From: Odoribacter sp.
GTDB taxonomy: Bacteria > Bacteroidota > Bacteroidia > Bacteroidales > Prolixibacteraceae
Assembly: GCA_013824715.1 (NCBI GenBank)
Contig: PNOH01000023.1
Location: 1-64,000, forward strand
Direction of reading: 5' to 3'
Length of the DNA stretch: 64,000 nucleotides
The position numbers were made by a program, and so were the translations under genes. The notes under the pieces were generated by a model. It ran no database searches and had not been told where the DNA came from. It worked only from the letters and a program-made list of their open reading frames with translations. This document shows positions 25,637-34,801 of this stretch, one piece after another; within the stretch, counting starts at the first letter, position 1, and each line of letters opens with the position of its first letter.

Positions 25637-26527
25637 ATGATCTTCAACATCCAAAGGTTTTCTACTCACGACGGACCCGGGATAAGAACTGTGATCTTTT
25701 ACAAAGGTTGTCCATTGCACTGTGATTGGTGCAGTAATCCTGAAAGTCAGGCGTTTGGATACAGCCTGATGTATGACAGACAGTTGTGCAAGAGTTTTGG
25801 AGATTGTTTAAAACAGGAATCCAATTACCTGTCAGCCGGAGAAAACAGAATTTTGGTTGATTGGGTGTCGGTTACCAAACCTGAAAAATTTAAAAATATC
25901 TGCGCTGCAAGAGCCCTGACCGTTTCAGGAGAAGAGAAGAGCATTGGAGAAATTATCGAAGAAATAGAAAAAGACCGGTCGTTTTTTGAGCAAGGTGATG
26001 GAGGAGTAACATTTTCGGGAGGCGAACCTCTCTCGCAGGGACCCGAACTTGATGTATTACTGCTTGAATTAAATAAGCTGAAAATAGGAGTTGCCATTGA
26101 AACATCGCTGTATGTTCCATGGGAAAATATCGAACGATGCCTGGGCAGAAACATTAACTTTTTGGTTGACCTCAAGCATACCGATTCCGATAAATTTAAA
26201 ATATTCACAGGCGGAAATGCTGATTTGGTCCTGTCGAACATTAAAAAGCTGGCTGCTTCAAATGAAAATATGACCATTCGTGTTCCGGTTATTCCTGAAT
26301 TCAACCATACATTTCAGGAAATGAAGAAAATAATCGATTTTACAGTTGCCCTGAAAACAGTCCGTGAAATTCATTTTCTGCCTTTTCATAACTTTGGAAG
26401 CGCCAAATACGAAATGCTGGGGATGGATTATAAATACTCAGGAATACGAAATCTGGTTGCCGATGAATTGGATGAATATGTGGTTTATGCTGAATCGGTT
26501 GGATTAATTGCAAAAATTGGAGGATAA
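25637..26527 (+). CDS. Glycyl radical enzyme activating enzyme (radical SAM)
   Basis: 296 residues. The family start FNIQRFSTHDGPGIRTVIFYKGC leads to the radical SAM cluster motif C25-x3-C29-x2-C32 (CPLHCDWC); SAM-binding GGVTFSGGEPL is at about 115-125. It uses SAM and a [4Fe-4S] cluster to place the glycyl radical on the enzyme encoded immediately downstream. Dehydratase-type activases normally carry a cysteine-rich ferredoxin-like insert after the first motif; here that insert (about 50-97) has only three cysteines (LCKSFGDCL and ICAARAL), so at most one incomplete auxiliary cluster is likely. Two bases separate its stop codon from the next start. Confidence 0.93.
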   Translation: MIFNIQRFSTHDGPGIRTVIFYKGCPLHCDWCSNPESQAFGYSLMYDRQLCKSFGDCLKQESNYLSAGENRILVDWVSVTKPEKFKNICAARALTVSGEEKSIGEIIEEIEKDRSFFEQGDGGVTFSGGEPLSQGPELDVLLLELNKLKIGVAIETSLYVPWENIERCLGRNINFLVDLKHTDSDKFKIFTGGNADLVLSNIKKLAASNENMTIRVPVIPEFNHTFQEMKKIIDFTVALKTVREIHFLPFHNFGSAKYEMLGMDYKYSGIRNLVADELDEYVVYAESVGLIAKIGG

Positions 26528-26528
26528 T

Positions 26529-28943
26529 ATGATAGAGATTGTAAAATCAGTAAAAGTTTCTGAAAGGATTTCAGGCTTACGTGAGAAGGTTTTGAGTACA
26601 AAGCCTACTGTTTGTACAGAGCGTGCAAGGTTTTACACTGAAGCTTATGCGCAGAATGAGGACAAGCCGATCATTATTAAACGAGCCATTGCACTGGAAA
26701 AAACCTTGTTGGGAATGACCATTTTTATTGATGAAGGTGAACTTATTGTTGGGAATCAATCTTCGAAACACCGTGCAGCCCCCATTTTTCCTGAATACGC
26801 TGTTGATTGGTTGCCTGAAGAAATGGATAGCCTCGATAAACGCTCAGGCGATGCTTTTTTTATTACCGATGAGCATAAAAAAGAGCTTGTTGAAATTGCT
26901 GCCTGGTGGAAAGGAAAAGTTTTGTACGATAAAGGAAGAGCCTTGATGTCGCAGGAATTGCGCGATTTGCAGGATTCATCCATCATAAAAGCCACAGGAA
27001 ACCTCACATCAGGCGATGCACACATTGCGGTTGATTTTTATAAAATTCTTGAAGTAGGATTAAATGGCTATCTGGATGAGGTATCGCTTTTTCATAAGCA
27101 GGTTAAGCGATATGAACAGGATGGTGTTCGGAAGGATCATTTTTACACCGCTCTGTCCATTTCAATCAAAGCGTTTCAGTCGTTTATTCTCCGGTTTCAG
27201 GAGCTCGCTTTGCAGCAAGCTGAAACCAGCAATAACACGGCAAGAACAGCAGAGCTTTTAACCATCAGCAACAATTGTAAGGTGATTGCTGAAAAAGCGC
27301 CCGAAAATTTCTATCAGGCATTGCAACTGGTGTATTTTGTGCAATTAATCCTCCAGATTGAAAGCAATGGCCATTCGGTTTCGCTTGGCCGCATGGACCA
27401 GTACCTCTATCCATTTTATAAAAACGATATTCTGGCAGGAAATCTTACAGAGGAATTTGCTTCAGAACTTCTTGAAAGCACCTGGATTAAGTTGCTTTCG
27501 GTAAATAAAATCAGGCCGTGGTCGCATACCCGGTTTTCAGCCGGAGGTCCGCTTTACCAGAATGTGACCATTGGCGGACAAACTACTGAAGGGCTTGATG
27601 CAGTGAATGAATTGAGCTTTCTAATCCTTCATTCGGTTGGCAAAATGAAACTTACCCAACCTAATCTTTCGGTTCGGTTTCATCAAAATATCAGTGAAAC
27701 TTTTATGAAGGAATGCATCAGGATTATTGAAAAAGGTTTTGGGATGCCGGCATTCAATAACGATGAAATAGTTATTCCCGGACTGATTAATCTTGGTGTA
27801 GAAAAGGACGATGCCTACAATTATTCGGCCATCGGTTGCATCGAAATCGCTGTTCCGGGGAAATGGGGCTACCGCTGCACAGGGATGAGTTTTCTGAACC
27901 TGATGCGCGTCATGCTGGCCTCCATGTACGACGGTTTGGATAAGTTTTCAGGCAAAACATTTTACAAGGGAATTGGAAATTTTGCAGATTTTAACTCGTT
28001 TGATGAACTGTATAAAGCCTGGCAGCATCAAATAAAATTCTATGCCCAAAAAACGGTTGAAATTGACACGGCTGTTGATACGGCTATTGAAGAATATGTA
28101 CCGGACATCCTCTGTTCGGCTTTTGTTGACAGTTGCATCAGTCGCGGTAAGACGATCAAGGAAGGTGGTTCAAAATACGATTTTGTTTCGGGTTTGCAGG
28201 TCGGGATTGCCAATCTGGGCAATTCACTTGCTGCCATCAAAAAACTGGTATTTGAAGAAAAGAAAATAACTCAGCACGAATTACTCCATGCCATTGAAAG
28301 TGACTTTGAAGGAAAAGAAGGAGAAAAGATCAGGTATATGCTGTTGAATTTTGCCCCAAAATACGGGAATGACGACGATTACGTCGATCTACTTTTACGG
28401 GACGCTTACCTTGATTTTATCCTTGAACTCGAAAAGTATCATACTACCCGTTATAACCGCGGCCCGATTGGTTGCCGGTATTACGCCGGAACATCAAGCA
28501 TTTCGGCCAATGTGCCTAGCGGATCGGTTGTTCCGGCCACGCCTGACGGTCGAAAAGCATTTACCCCTGTGGCTGAAGGCAGTTCTCCTTCATCAGGTAG
28601 TGATGTTTTGGGGCCAACTGCCGTTTTCAAATCGGTTTCCAAACTTCCGACTGAAAAGATCATGGGTGGGGTTTTGCTGAATCAAAAGCTGACTCCGGCG
28701 ACCATCAGCAGCGATGCCGACAAAGACAAGCTTGTTTCGATTTTGAGAACATTTTTTACCGATCTGAAAGGCTGGCATGTTCAATACAACATTGTTTCGA
28801 GAGAAACTCTCTTGGCTGCCAAAAGGGATCCGGAAAAGTATCGCGATCTTATTGTTAGGGTAGCGGGCTATTGCGCATTTTTTACTAACTTGTCGCCTGA
28901 CACGCAGGACGATATTATTGCGCGTACCGAACAAACCCTTTAA
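26529..28943 (+). CDS. Glycyl radical enzyme, dehydratase/C-O lyase type
   Basis: 804 residues from ATG 26529 (an upstream TTG would overlap the activase). The PFL/glycerol-dehydratase fold is recognisable throughout. The active-site loop IGCIE gives C437 for the thiyl radical and E439, the C-x-E pair found in glycyl radical dehydratases and other C-O lyases but not in pyruvate formate-lyase, which has two adjacent cysteines. The C-terminal radical loop RVAGYCAFF places the radical on G780. Substrate unknown. The neighbouring ROK sugar kinase suggests a phosphorylated polyol or anhydrosugar; E. coli YbiW and PflD, to my knowledge, act on 1,5-anhydrohexitol 6-phosphates. The enzyme is oxygen-sensitive, implying anaerobic use. 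Confidence 0.93.
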   Translation: MIEIVKSVKVSERISGLREKVLSTKPTVCTERARFYTEAYAQNEDKPIIIKRAIALEKTLLGMTIFIDEGELIVGNQSSKHRAAPIFPEYAVDWLPEEMDSLDKRSGDAFFITDEHKKELVEIAAWWKGKVLYDKGRALMSQELRDLQDSSIIKATGNLTSGDAHIAVDFYKILEVGLNGYLDEVSLFHKQVKRYEQDGVRKDHFYTALSISIKAFQSFILRFQELALQQAETSNNTARTAELLTISNNCKVIAEKAPENFYQALQLVYFVQLILQIESNGHSVSLGRMDQYLYPFYKNDILAGNLTEEFASELLESTWIKLLSVNKIRPWSHTRFSAGGPLYQNVTIGGQTTEGLDAVNELSFLILHSVGKMKLTQPNLSVRFHQNISETFMKECIRIIEKGFGMPAFNNDEIVIPGLINLGVEKDDAYNYSAIGCIEIAVPGKWGYRCTGMSFLNLMRVMLASMYDGLDKFSGKTFYKGIGNFADFNSFDELYKAWQHQIKFYAQKTVEIDTAVDTAIEEYVPDILCSAFVDSCISRGKTIKEGGSKYDFVSGLQVGIANLGNSLAAIKKLVFEEKKITQHELLHAIESDFEGKEGEKIRYMLLNFAPKYGNDDDYVDLLLRDAYLDFILELEKYHTTRYNRGPIGCRYYAGTSSISANVPSGSVVPATPDGRKAFTPVAEGSSPSSGSDVLGPTAVFKSVSKLPTEKIMGGVLLNQKLTPATISSDADKDKLVSILRTFFTDLKGWHVQYNIVSRETLLAAKRDPEKYRDLIVRVAGYCAFFTNLSPDTQDDIIARTEQTL

Positions 28944-28952
28944 AATCTGAAA

Positions 28953-29918
28953 ATGAAGAAAATTCTTTGCGGTGTTGACATCGGAGGCACCAAACTGTCA
29001 GTTGCGCTGGTTGATATTTCAGGAAAAATCATGGATGAAATTACCGATTTTGATCATGCTGAAAAGTCGGAACAAGGTTTAACCGATCAGGTGAGCGCTA
29101 ACATCAAAAAGCTCCTTCAAAAGAACAACTTGCAGGAAGCTGATTTGATTGGGATTGGAATTGGCTGTGCGGGACACATCCGTTTCAAGGATGGAGTGAT
29201 TATCACCACATCAAATCTGAAAGGGTTCAAGAATTATCCACTCCGCGATGCCGTTCAGGCAAATTTCAAGGTGCCGGTTATCCTCGATAATGATGCCAAT
29301 GCACAGGCTTTTGGCGAATTCAGGTTTGGGGCAGGGAAGGGATATAACGATATGGTGTTTTTGACCATCAGCACTGGCATAGGCGCCGGAATCATCATCA
29401 ATAACCGCTTATATCGTGGACTGACAGGTACCGCCGGAGAATTTGGCCACACCATTGTTGAACCCGAAAGTGAACTGACCTGTACCTGCGGTAACAGGGG
29501 CTGCCTGATGTCTGTTGCCTGCGGCATGGCGCTTCCACATCTTTTTCAGAAAAAAATAAAGGAAGGTATGGTTTCCAACCTTCAACTTCCTGATGGCTTT
29601 GAATATTCACAAGTAGATGGCAAACTCCTGAAACGCGGTCTGAGAATGAATGATCCGGTTTCAAAAGCGATTATTGCCGACAGCGGCAGGTATGTCGGGA
29701 TTGGGATTTACAATATCTTTCAGGCTTTAAATCCGCCATTGATTGTGTTGGGAGGCGGACTGCTGAGCTGGGGTGACTTTTACATAGATCAGATTCGGTC
29801 AACTTTTAACGAATATGTCCGCGATATGATTTTCGACCCGATTGATATCCGCGTTTCCGAAATAGGTTGCCATGCAGGCGTAATAGGCGCCGCTTCATTA
29901 GCACTGGAGACATGTTAA
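28953..29918 (+). CDS. ROK-family sugar kinase
   Basis: 321 residues: ATP phosphate loop GVDIGGTKLSVALVD (about 6-20), catalytic DNDAN at about 111-115, the second glycine motif STGIGAGIIINN, sugar-binding GEFGH (about 160-164) and the ROK zinc-binding cluster CTCGNRGC with H164. The residue after GCL is Met where most ROK sugar kinases have Glu (GCLE), which may signal a changed sugar specificity. It should phosphorylate a hexose-like compound in the cytoplasm. It lies 9 bp after the glycyl radical enzyme gene and overlaps the DeoR regulator gene by 7 bp, so all four are one operon. Confidence 0.92.
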   Translation: MKKILCGVDIGGTKLSVALVDISGKIMDEITDFDHAEKSEQGLTDQVSANIKKLLQKNNLQEADLIGIGIGCAGHIRFKDGVIITTSNLKGFKNYPLRDAVQANFKVPVILDNDANAQAFGEFRFGAGKGYNDMVFLTISTGIGAGIIINNRLYRGLTGTAGEFGHTIVEPESELTCTCGNRGCLMSVACGMALPHLFQKKIKEGMVSNLQLPDGFEYSQVDGKLLKRGLRMNDPVSKAIIADSGRYVGIGIYNIFQALNPPLIVLGGGLLSWGDFYIDQIRSTFNEYVRDMIFDPIDIRVSEIGCHAGVIGAASLALETC

Positions 29919-30655
29919 ACGAAAGGCAAAGCAAAATATTAAACCTGCTGAGCCGGGATGACCTGACTTCGGTCAATGATTTATCGTCCCAACTGAATGT
30001 TTCATCGGTAACTATCCGGCAGGATCTCAATTTTCTGGAAGGCGAGGGGCTTTTACGAAGGATTCACGGCGGAGCGGTACTCAAAGATGCGGATGACCTT
30101 TCCATCCGGTTGGGAGTCAACTACGACAAAAAACTTCGGATTGCTCAAAAGGTCGCAGGATTAGTAAAGGAAGGGGAAACGGTTTTGATAGAGTCTGGTT
30201 CGACCAATGCCCTTTTGGCCAGAGAACTAATCAAAAAGAATGTAACAATCATTACCACCAATGTTTACATTGCACGCCAGTTCAGGACAAATGAAACGGC
30301 CAATATTATTTTGCTTGGCGGAACTTATCAGCAAAAAAGCGAAAGTTTGGTCGGAAAAATAACAAAAGTCTGCCTTGATCACATTAACTTCGATAAAGCA
30401 TTTATCGGTATCGATGGTTATACTACGAAAGCCGGATTTACCATTCGTGATCTTTTCAGGGCAGAAATATCAAGCTACATCATAAAAAAATCATGCGATG
30501 TATTTATTGTTTCCGATTCCACCAAATTCGGAAAAACTGAATTGACCAATATTTGCTACCCGGCAGAAATCGGGCATGTTGCTACCGATGAAGACTTGCC
30601 ATTGGAGTTTAGGGATGAATTCAAAAGCGCCGGCGTAAATTTAATCCTTGCCTGA
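29912..30655 (+). CDS. DeoR-family transcriptional regulator
   Basis: 247 residues from ATG 29912. N-terminal winged helix (about 1-58; NERQSKILNLLSRDD, VSSVTIRQDLNFLEGEGLLRRIHGGA, the DeoR signature) and a C-terminal sugar-phosphate-binding DeoRC domain (about 75-230; LIESGSTNALLARELI, IGIDGYTTKAGFT, SDSTKFGK). DeoR regulators respond to phosphorylated sugars, matching the kinase in the same operon: the kinase product or the glycyl radical enzyme product is a likely effector. The start codon overlaps the kinase stop (ATGTTAA). A palindrome at 25521-25534 is a candidate operator. Confidence 0.93.
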   Translation: MLNERQSKILNLLSRDDLTSVNDLSSQLNVSSVTIRQDLNFLEGEGLLRRIHGGAVLKDADDLSIRLGVNYDKKLRIAQKVAGLVKEGETVLIESGSTNALLARELIKKNVTIITTNVYIARQFRTNETANIILLGGTYQQKSESLVGKITKVCLDHINFDKAFIGIDGYTTKAGFTIRDLFRAEISSYIIKKSCDVFIVSDSTKFGKTELTNICYPAEIGHVATDEDLPLEFRDEFKSAGVNLILA

Positions 30656-30749
30656 GAGCTATTCAAAATTTCTTTAAAACCCTGTCTGTCAGATTTGTAT
30701 TTCAACACTAAAAGTGCGTGAAAATTGTCTGGTTGCCGGATTGTGCAAA

Positions 30750-30788
30750 ATTTAATACATTTTAATCGTATTTTAATCGTATTTTAAT
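30750..30788 (+). promoter_or_regulatory. Tandem 11-bp direct repeats (TTTTAATCGTA), candidate OmpR-type operator
   Basis: ATTTAAT at 30750, then TTTTAAT at 30760, 30771 and 30782: spacings 10, 11, 11. Two units are identical 11-mers TTTTAATCGTA and the third is TTTTAATGATA. They end about 100 bp before the CRTAC-type gene at 30890. Similar arrays stand at 36277-36305 and 56994-57042. Direct repeats one helical turn apart are the hallmark of OmpR/PhoB-family binding. A perfect 8-bp inverted repeat (GAACCAAT/ATTGGTTC, 30809-30834) follows in the leader. Confidence 0.65.
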
Positions 30789-30889
30789 GATAATCAGGCA
30801 AGAGGCGTGAACCAATAGGCTGTTTGATTGGTTCAATGGGTATAAATTTCATGAATACCAGTTTCTAATTCTATCTTATTTATCAGTTT

Positions 30890-33800
30890 ATGGGTTCATT
30901 CTCTCTCTCCAAACTAACGAAAATTTTTGCTTTCTCTTTGTTAATCAGTTTTTTAATTTCCTGCAATCAGAAACCTTTGCTTTTTGAGCAGATCAAATCC
31001 TCCAAATCCAATATTCATTTTAATAACCTCATTGTTGAAAATGATTCCATCAATCAGTTGGATAACGGAAATGTTTTTAACGGGGGTGGGGTAGGCATCG
31101 GTGATTTTAACAACGACGGATTGCCTGATATATATTTTACCGCAAATCTTACTTCATGCAAGTTGTACCTGAATAAAGGTAACTTTTCGTTTCAGGATGT
31201 AACTGATGAAGCAAAAGTTACAGGCGAAGAAAAATGGTGCCGGGGTGTGGCTGTGGTGGACATTAACAACGACGGATGGCAGGATATTTATATTTCAGCA
31301 ACAATCTGGAAAAACACAGAAAAAAGAAAAAATATCCTTTACATCAATCAGGGGGCAGATGCCTACGGCGTACCGCATTTTACGGAAATGGCTGCCGAAT
31401 ACGGGCTTGACGATCAATCCCACACCACGCAGGCCGCTTTCTTTGATTACGACAACGACGGCGATTTGGATGTTTACCTGACTGTAAATGAAATTGCAGA
31501 CCGAAACTCTCCCTATGTTTTTCATCCGGTTGTCAAAGACGGTTCGAATTCAAGTACAGGGAAATTACTTCGGAATGAATTTAACAGTTCATTGAACCAT
31601 CCGGTTTTTACTGATGTTTCCAGGCAGGCCGGAATTCAGACTGAAGGATATGGAAATCAGGCCAGTATTACTGACATCAATCAGGATGGATGGAAGGATA
31701 TTTATGTAAGCAACGATTACCTCTCGAACGATTTGTTGTGGATCAATAACCGGAACGGAACTTTTTCGGAAATGCTTTCTTCAGCATTCAAGCATACTTC
31801 GAACAGCGCCATGGGGAACGATGTGGGCGATATCAACAACGATGGCCTGATGGACTTCATCACTCTGGACATGAACCCGGAAGACAATTACCGGAAAAAA
31901 ATGATGCTTCCCCCGGCCAGCTATCAGTTTTTTCAGAATTCAGAACAGTTTGGCTACAATTACCAGTATATCAGGAATACCTTACAACTGAATCAGGGAT
32001 TACGCCCCGATATGCCGGATTCATCCCGAATTCCGGTTTTTGCAGAAATCGCCTACTATTCTGGAGTTGAAGCCACCGATTGGAGCTGGACACCACTTTT
32101 GACCGATTTTGATAACGACGGCTACAACGATTTATTCATTGCAAACGGATTTCCGCGCGACATTACCGACCGTGATTTTGGAATGTTCCGGAGCAATGCC
32201 TGGGCCACCACTTCAAAAGCGGATATCCTGAAACAGGTTCCGGAAGTGAAAATTCATAATTACATTTATAAAAACAATGCGGACCTTACTTTTTCCGATA
32301 TGTCGGTGAAATGGGGTTTGTCGGAACCAACATTCTCAAACGGAGCTGCTTATGCCGATTTCGACAATGATGGCGACCTCGATCTGGTGGTTAATAATAT
32401 TAACGATAAAGCTTCTTTATACCGGAATAATTCCAGAGAGCTTAACAAGGAAAAGAGCCACTTCTTTCAGGTTCAACTGCTGGGAGATTCTTTAAACAGA
32501 AACGGAGTGGGAGCATGGATCGAGATTTATTACGATCAGGGTAAAAAGCAGGTTTGGGAAAATTCACCTTACCGGGGATATCTTTCAACTGTTGAACCCA
32601 GGGCGCATTTTGGTTTGGGAAGTATTACAAAACTTGATTCGTTGGTTGTACGCTGGCAAAACGACAAAAAAGAACTGTTCAGGGATGTTGCTGCTAATCA
32701 GATTTTGAAAGTAAGTTTGAAAAATGCAGGGGTTCATGATTCCCGGGCACAGAAAGAGACGGCGTCGAATGTTCTTTTTAAAGATGTAACCTCCTATTCA
32801 AAAATTAGTTATGCACAAAAAGAAACCGATTTTGTTGACTTCAATATCCAAAAATTAATTCCGCATAAATTCTCGGAATACGGGCCGGCTTTGGCTTCCG
32901 GTGATATAAACGGCGATGGTTTGGATGATCTGATTTCAGGAGGTTCGGCTGGTAATAGTGCGCAAATTTTTCTTCAAAAGAAGGATGGGACATTTAACCA
33001 GAAATCGCTGATTCCGGATTCCAAACTTTCCTCCAAAAACTGGGATGATATGGGAATCCTGCTGTTTGATGCCGATGGTGATGGCGATCAGGATTTGTAT
33101 CTGGTTTCAGGGGGATTCGAAAATGATCCGGGTTCGCCCGGTTACAGCGATCATTTTTATATGAACGATGGCAGGGGAAATTACACCGAAAAGGAGAATG
33201 TATTTCCTGAAAACCACACCAGCAAAGCCTGTGTGAGGGCAGCAGACTTTGATAAAGATGGCGACCTCGATCTCTTTGTCTCCGGAAGGGTTGATCCGTG
33301 GAATTATCCAAAACCGGTTTCAAGTTTTATTTACCGGAATGACTCAAAAAATGGAAAAATTAATTTTTCTGATGTTACCAAAGAAGTTGCCCCGGGTTTG
33401 GTCAATATCGGTTTGGTTTGTGATGCACTTTTTACCGATTTTAATAGCGATGGCTCGACTGACCTGATTTTGACCGGCGAATGGATGCCAATAACTTTCC
33501 TGTCCAATGAAAATGGTATTTTTAAAGATATAACAGCTTCTTCAGGAATCAATAGTCACACAGGCTGGTGGAACAGCATTTCAGGCGGTGATTTCGACAA
33601 CGACGGCGACATGGATTATGTGGTTGGGAACCTCGGACAAAATTCCTTTTTCAGGGCATCTGACAAGTATCCTGTTTCAATCATTTCAAGTGACTTCGAC
33701 AACAATGGCAGTTATGATGCTTTTCCATCACTTTACCTTGTAACAAGTCAGCAGGATTCTACTTTGAAGAATTTTCCGGCCCATGGCAGGGACGATTTGG

Positions 33801-34489
33801 TCAAGCAGATGATCCGTACACGAGTGAAATTTCAGAATTACAAATCACTGGCCGTATCAACCACTGACCAGTTGTTTCCTGAGAAACAATATCAGGGGGC
33901 ATTGAAACTTCAGGCAACCGATTTCAAATCGTCGTATTGCAGAAACGACGGAAACAATAAGTTTACGCTGATTCCGTTACCTGCAACTGTTCAGTTTTCG
34001 GCAGTTAACGGTATGATTACCGATGATTTTGACGACGATGGCAACCTTGATGTGATAATCAACGGCAACGATTATGGAACAGATGTTTTGGTCGGACGAT
34101 ACGATGCTTCAAACGGACTTCTGCTGAAAGGAAACGGGGAAGGTGATTTTACTGCCCTTTCCATTGCTGAAAGCGGAATTTTTATCCCCGGAAATGGAAA
34201 AGCTTTGGTAAAACTCAGAAGTTCAGGAGGAAACTACCTGGTAGCTGCCGCTCAAAACAAAGGCCCTTTGAAGGTATTTGAACTTGAAGAAAAAAACAAA
34301 AATGTTCCTGTTAAGCCTGATGATGTTAGCGCAGAGTTGCTGTTTAAAAATGGAAGTATCCAAAAGCAGGAGTTCAGTTACGGTTCCTCATTCTTGTCGC
34401 AATCAGCAAGGTTTTTAACCGTCGGCAGCAATCTGAAATCAGTTACAATAACCGGTAAACAAGGCCAAATACGAACATTTGACTTTTAA
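30890..34489 (+). CDS. CRTAC1/UnbV-type FG-GAP (VCBS) repeat lipoprotein
   Basis: 1199 residues. The lipobox LISC (Cys about residue 25) predicts an outer-membrane lipoprotein. Many FG-GAP/VCBS blades with Asp-rich calcium loops follow, such as GDFNNDGLPDIYF, FDYDNDGDLDVYL, TDFDNDGYNDLFI and ADFDNDGDLDLVV, making two beta-propellers (about 60-550 and 660-1120) separated by an ASPIC/UnbV-like module around 560-620 (NGVGAWIEIYYDQGKKQV, AHFGLGSITKLDSLVVRW). The family is common in Bacteroidota, often linked to SusCD loci, and is of unknown function; carbohydrate or protein binding at the cell surface is usually assumed. An array of TTTTAAT direct repeats precedes it. Confidence 0.9.
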   Translation: MGSFSLSKLTKIFAFSLLISFLISCNQKPLLFEQIKSSKSNIHFNNLIVENDSINQLDNGNVFNGGGVGIGDFNNDGLPDIYFTANLTSCKLYLNKGNFSFQDVTDEAKVTGEEKWCRGVAVVDINNDGWQDIYISATIWKNTEKRKNILYINQGADAYGVPHFTEMAAEYGLDDQSHTTQAAFFDYDNDGDLDVYLTVNEIADRNSPYVFHPVVKDGSNSSTGKLLRNEFNSSLNHPVFTDVSRQAGIQTEGYGNQASITDINQDGWKDIYVSNDYLSNDLLWINNRNGTFSEMLSSAFKHTSNSAMGNDVGDINNDGLMDFITLDMNPEDNYRKKMMLPPASYQFFQNSEQFGYNYQYIRNTLQLNQGLRPDMPDSSRIPVFAEIAYYSGVEATDWSWTPLLTDFDNDGYNDLFIANGFPRDITDRDFGMFRSNAWATTSKADILKQVPEVKIHNYIYKNNADLTFSDMSVKWGLSEPTFSNGAAYADFDNDGDLDLVVNNINDKASLYRNNSRELNKEKSHFFQVQLLGDSLNRNGVGAWIEIYYDQGKKQVWENSPYRGYLSTVEPRAHFGLGSITKLDSLVVRWQNDKKELFRDVAANQILKVSLKNAGVHDSRAQKETASNVLFKDVTSYSKISYAQKETDFVDFNIQKLIPHKFSEYGPALASGDINGDGLDDLISGGSAGNSAQIFLQKKDGTFNQKSLIPDSKLSSKNWDDMGILLFDADGDGDQDLYLVSGGFENDPGSPGYSDHFYMNDGRGNYTEKENVFPENHTSKACVRAADFDKDGDLDLFVSGRVDPWNYPKPVSSFIYRNDSKNGKINFSDVTKEVAPGLVNIGLVCDALFTDFNSDGSTDLILTGEWMPITFLSNENGIFKDITASSGINSHTGWWNSISGGDFDNDGDMDYVVGNLGQNSFFRASDKYPVSIISSDFDNNGSYDAFPSLYLVTSQQDSTLKNFPAHGRDDLVKQMIRTRVKFQNYKSLAVSTTDQLFPEKQYQGALKLQATDFKSSYCRNDGNNKFTLIPLPATVQFSAVNGMITDDFDDDGNLDVIINGNDYGTDVLVGRYDASNGLLLKGNGEGDFTALSIAESGIFIPGNGKALVKLRSSGGNYLVAAAQNKGPLKVFELEEKNKNVPVKPDDVSAELLFKNGSIQKQEFSYGSSFLSQSARFLTVGSNLKSVTITGKQGQIRTFDF

Positions 34490-34549
34490 AATACAAGGTT
34501 CTAAGCCGTTTGGTACGGATAGCCACGATTGAAAATGATCAAATATTTG

Positions 34550-34690
34550 AAACCTTATTTTCTATTTATAACCTTAGTAGCATGACATCAACCAACAAAT
34601 TCAACCTTATTTAATGGTCTGAAATCCAATAAGGTTAAAATTTATTTTCATCAATTGGCTACTAAGGTTTCTTTGAAAAATAAGGTTTTT
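34550..34690. repeat. Nested palindromic element, copy A
   Basis: About 140 bp built from three nested inverted pairs: AAACCTTATTTT (34550-34561) with AAAATAAGGTTTTT (34677-34690); AACCTTAGTAG (34570-34580) with CTACTAAGGTTT (34659-34670); AACCTTATT (34603-34611) with AATAAGGTT (34628-34636). A second element with the same plan is at 45662-45821. Both stand just upstream of genes for exported proteins in this locus. No coding capacity was seen. Confidence 0.8.
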
Positions 34691-34801
34691 GAAATTTGTG
34701 ACATGGATTAAAACGAACAATTCTGTAATATGAAAATATTTATACTACCCACACACTCCGACATAGAACCAAAACCAAACCTATTTTTAAAAATTGACTT
34801 T

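Noticed and set aside
30750-30788. Could the regular TTTTAATCGTA units be a small CRISPR or satellite array?
   Set aside because: The units are 11 bp with no unique spacers and recur at two other promoters; this fits an operator, not a CRISPR. No cas gene is present anywhere.
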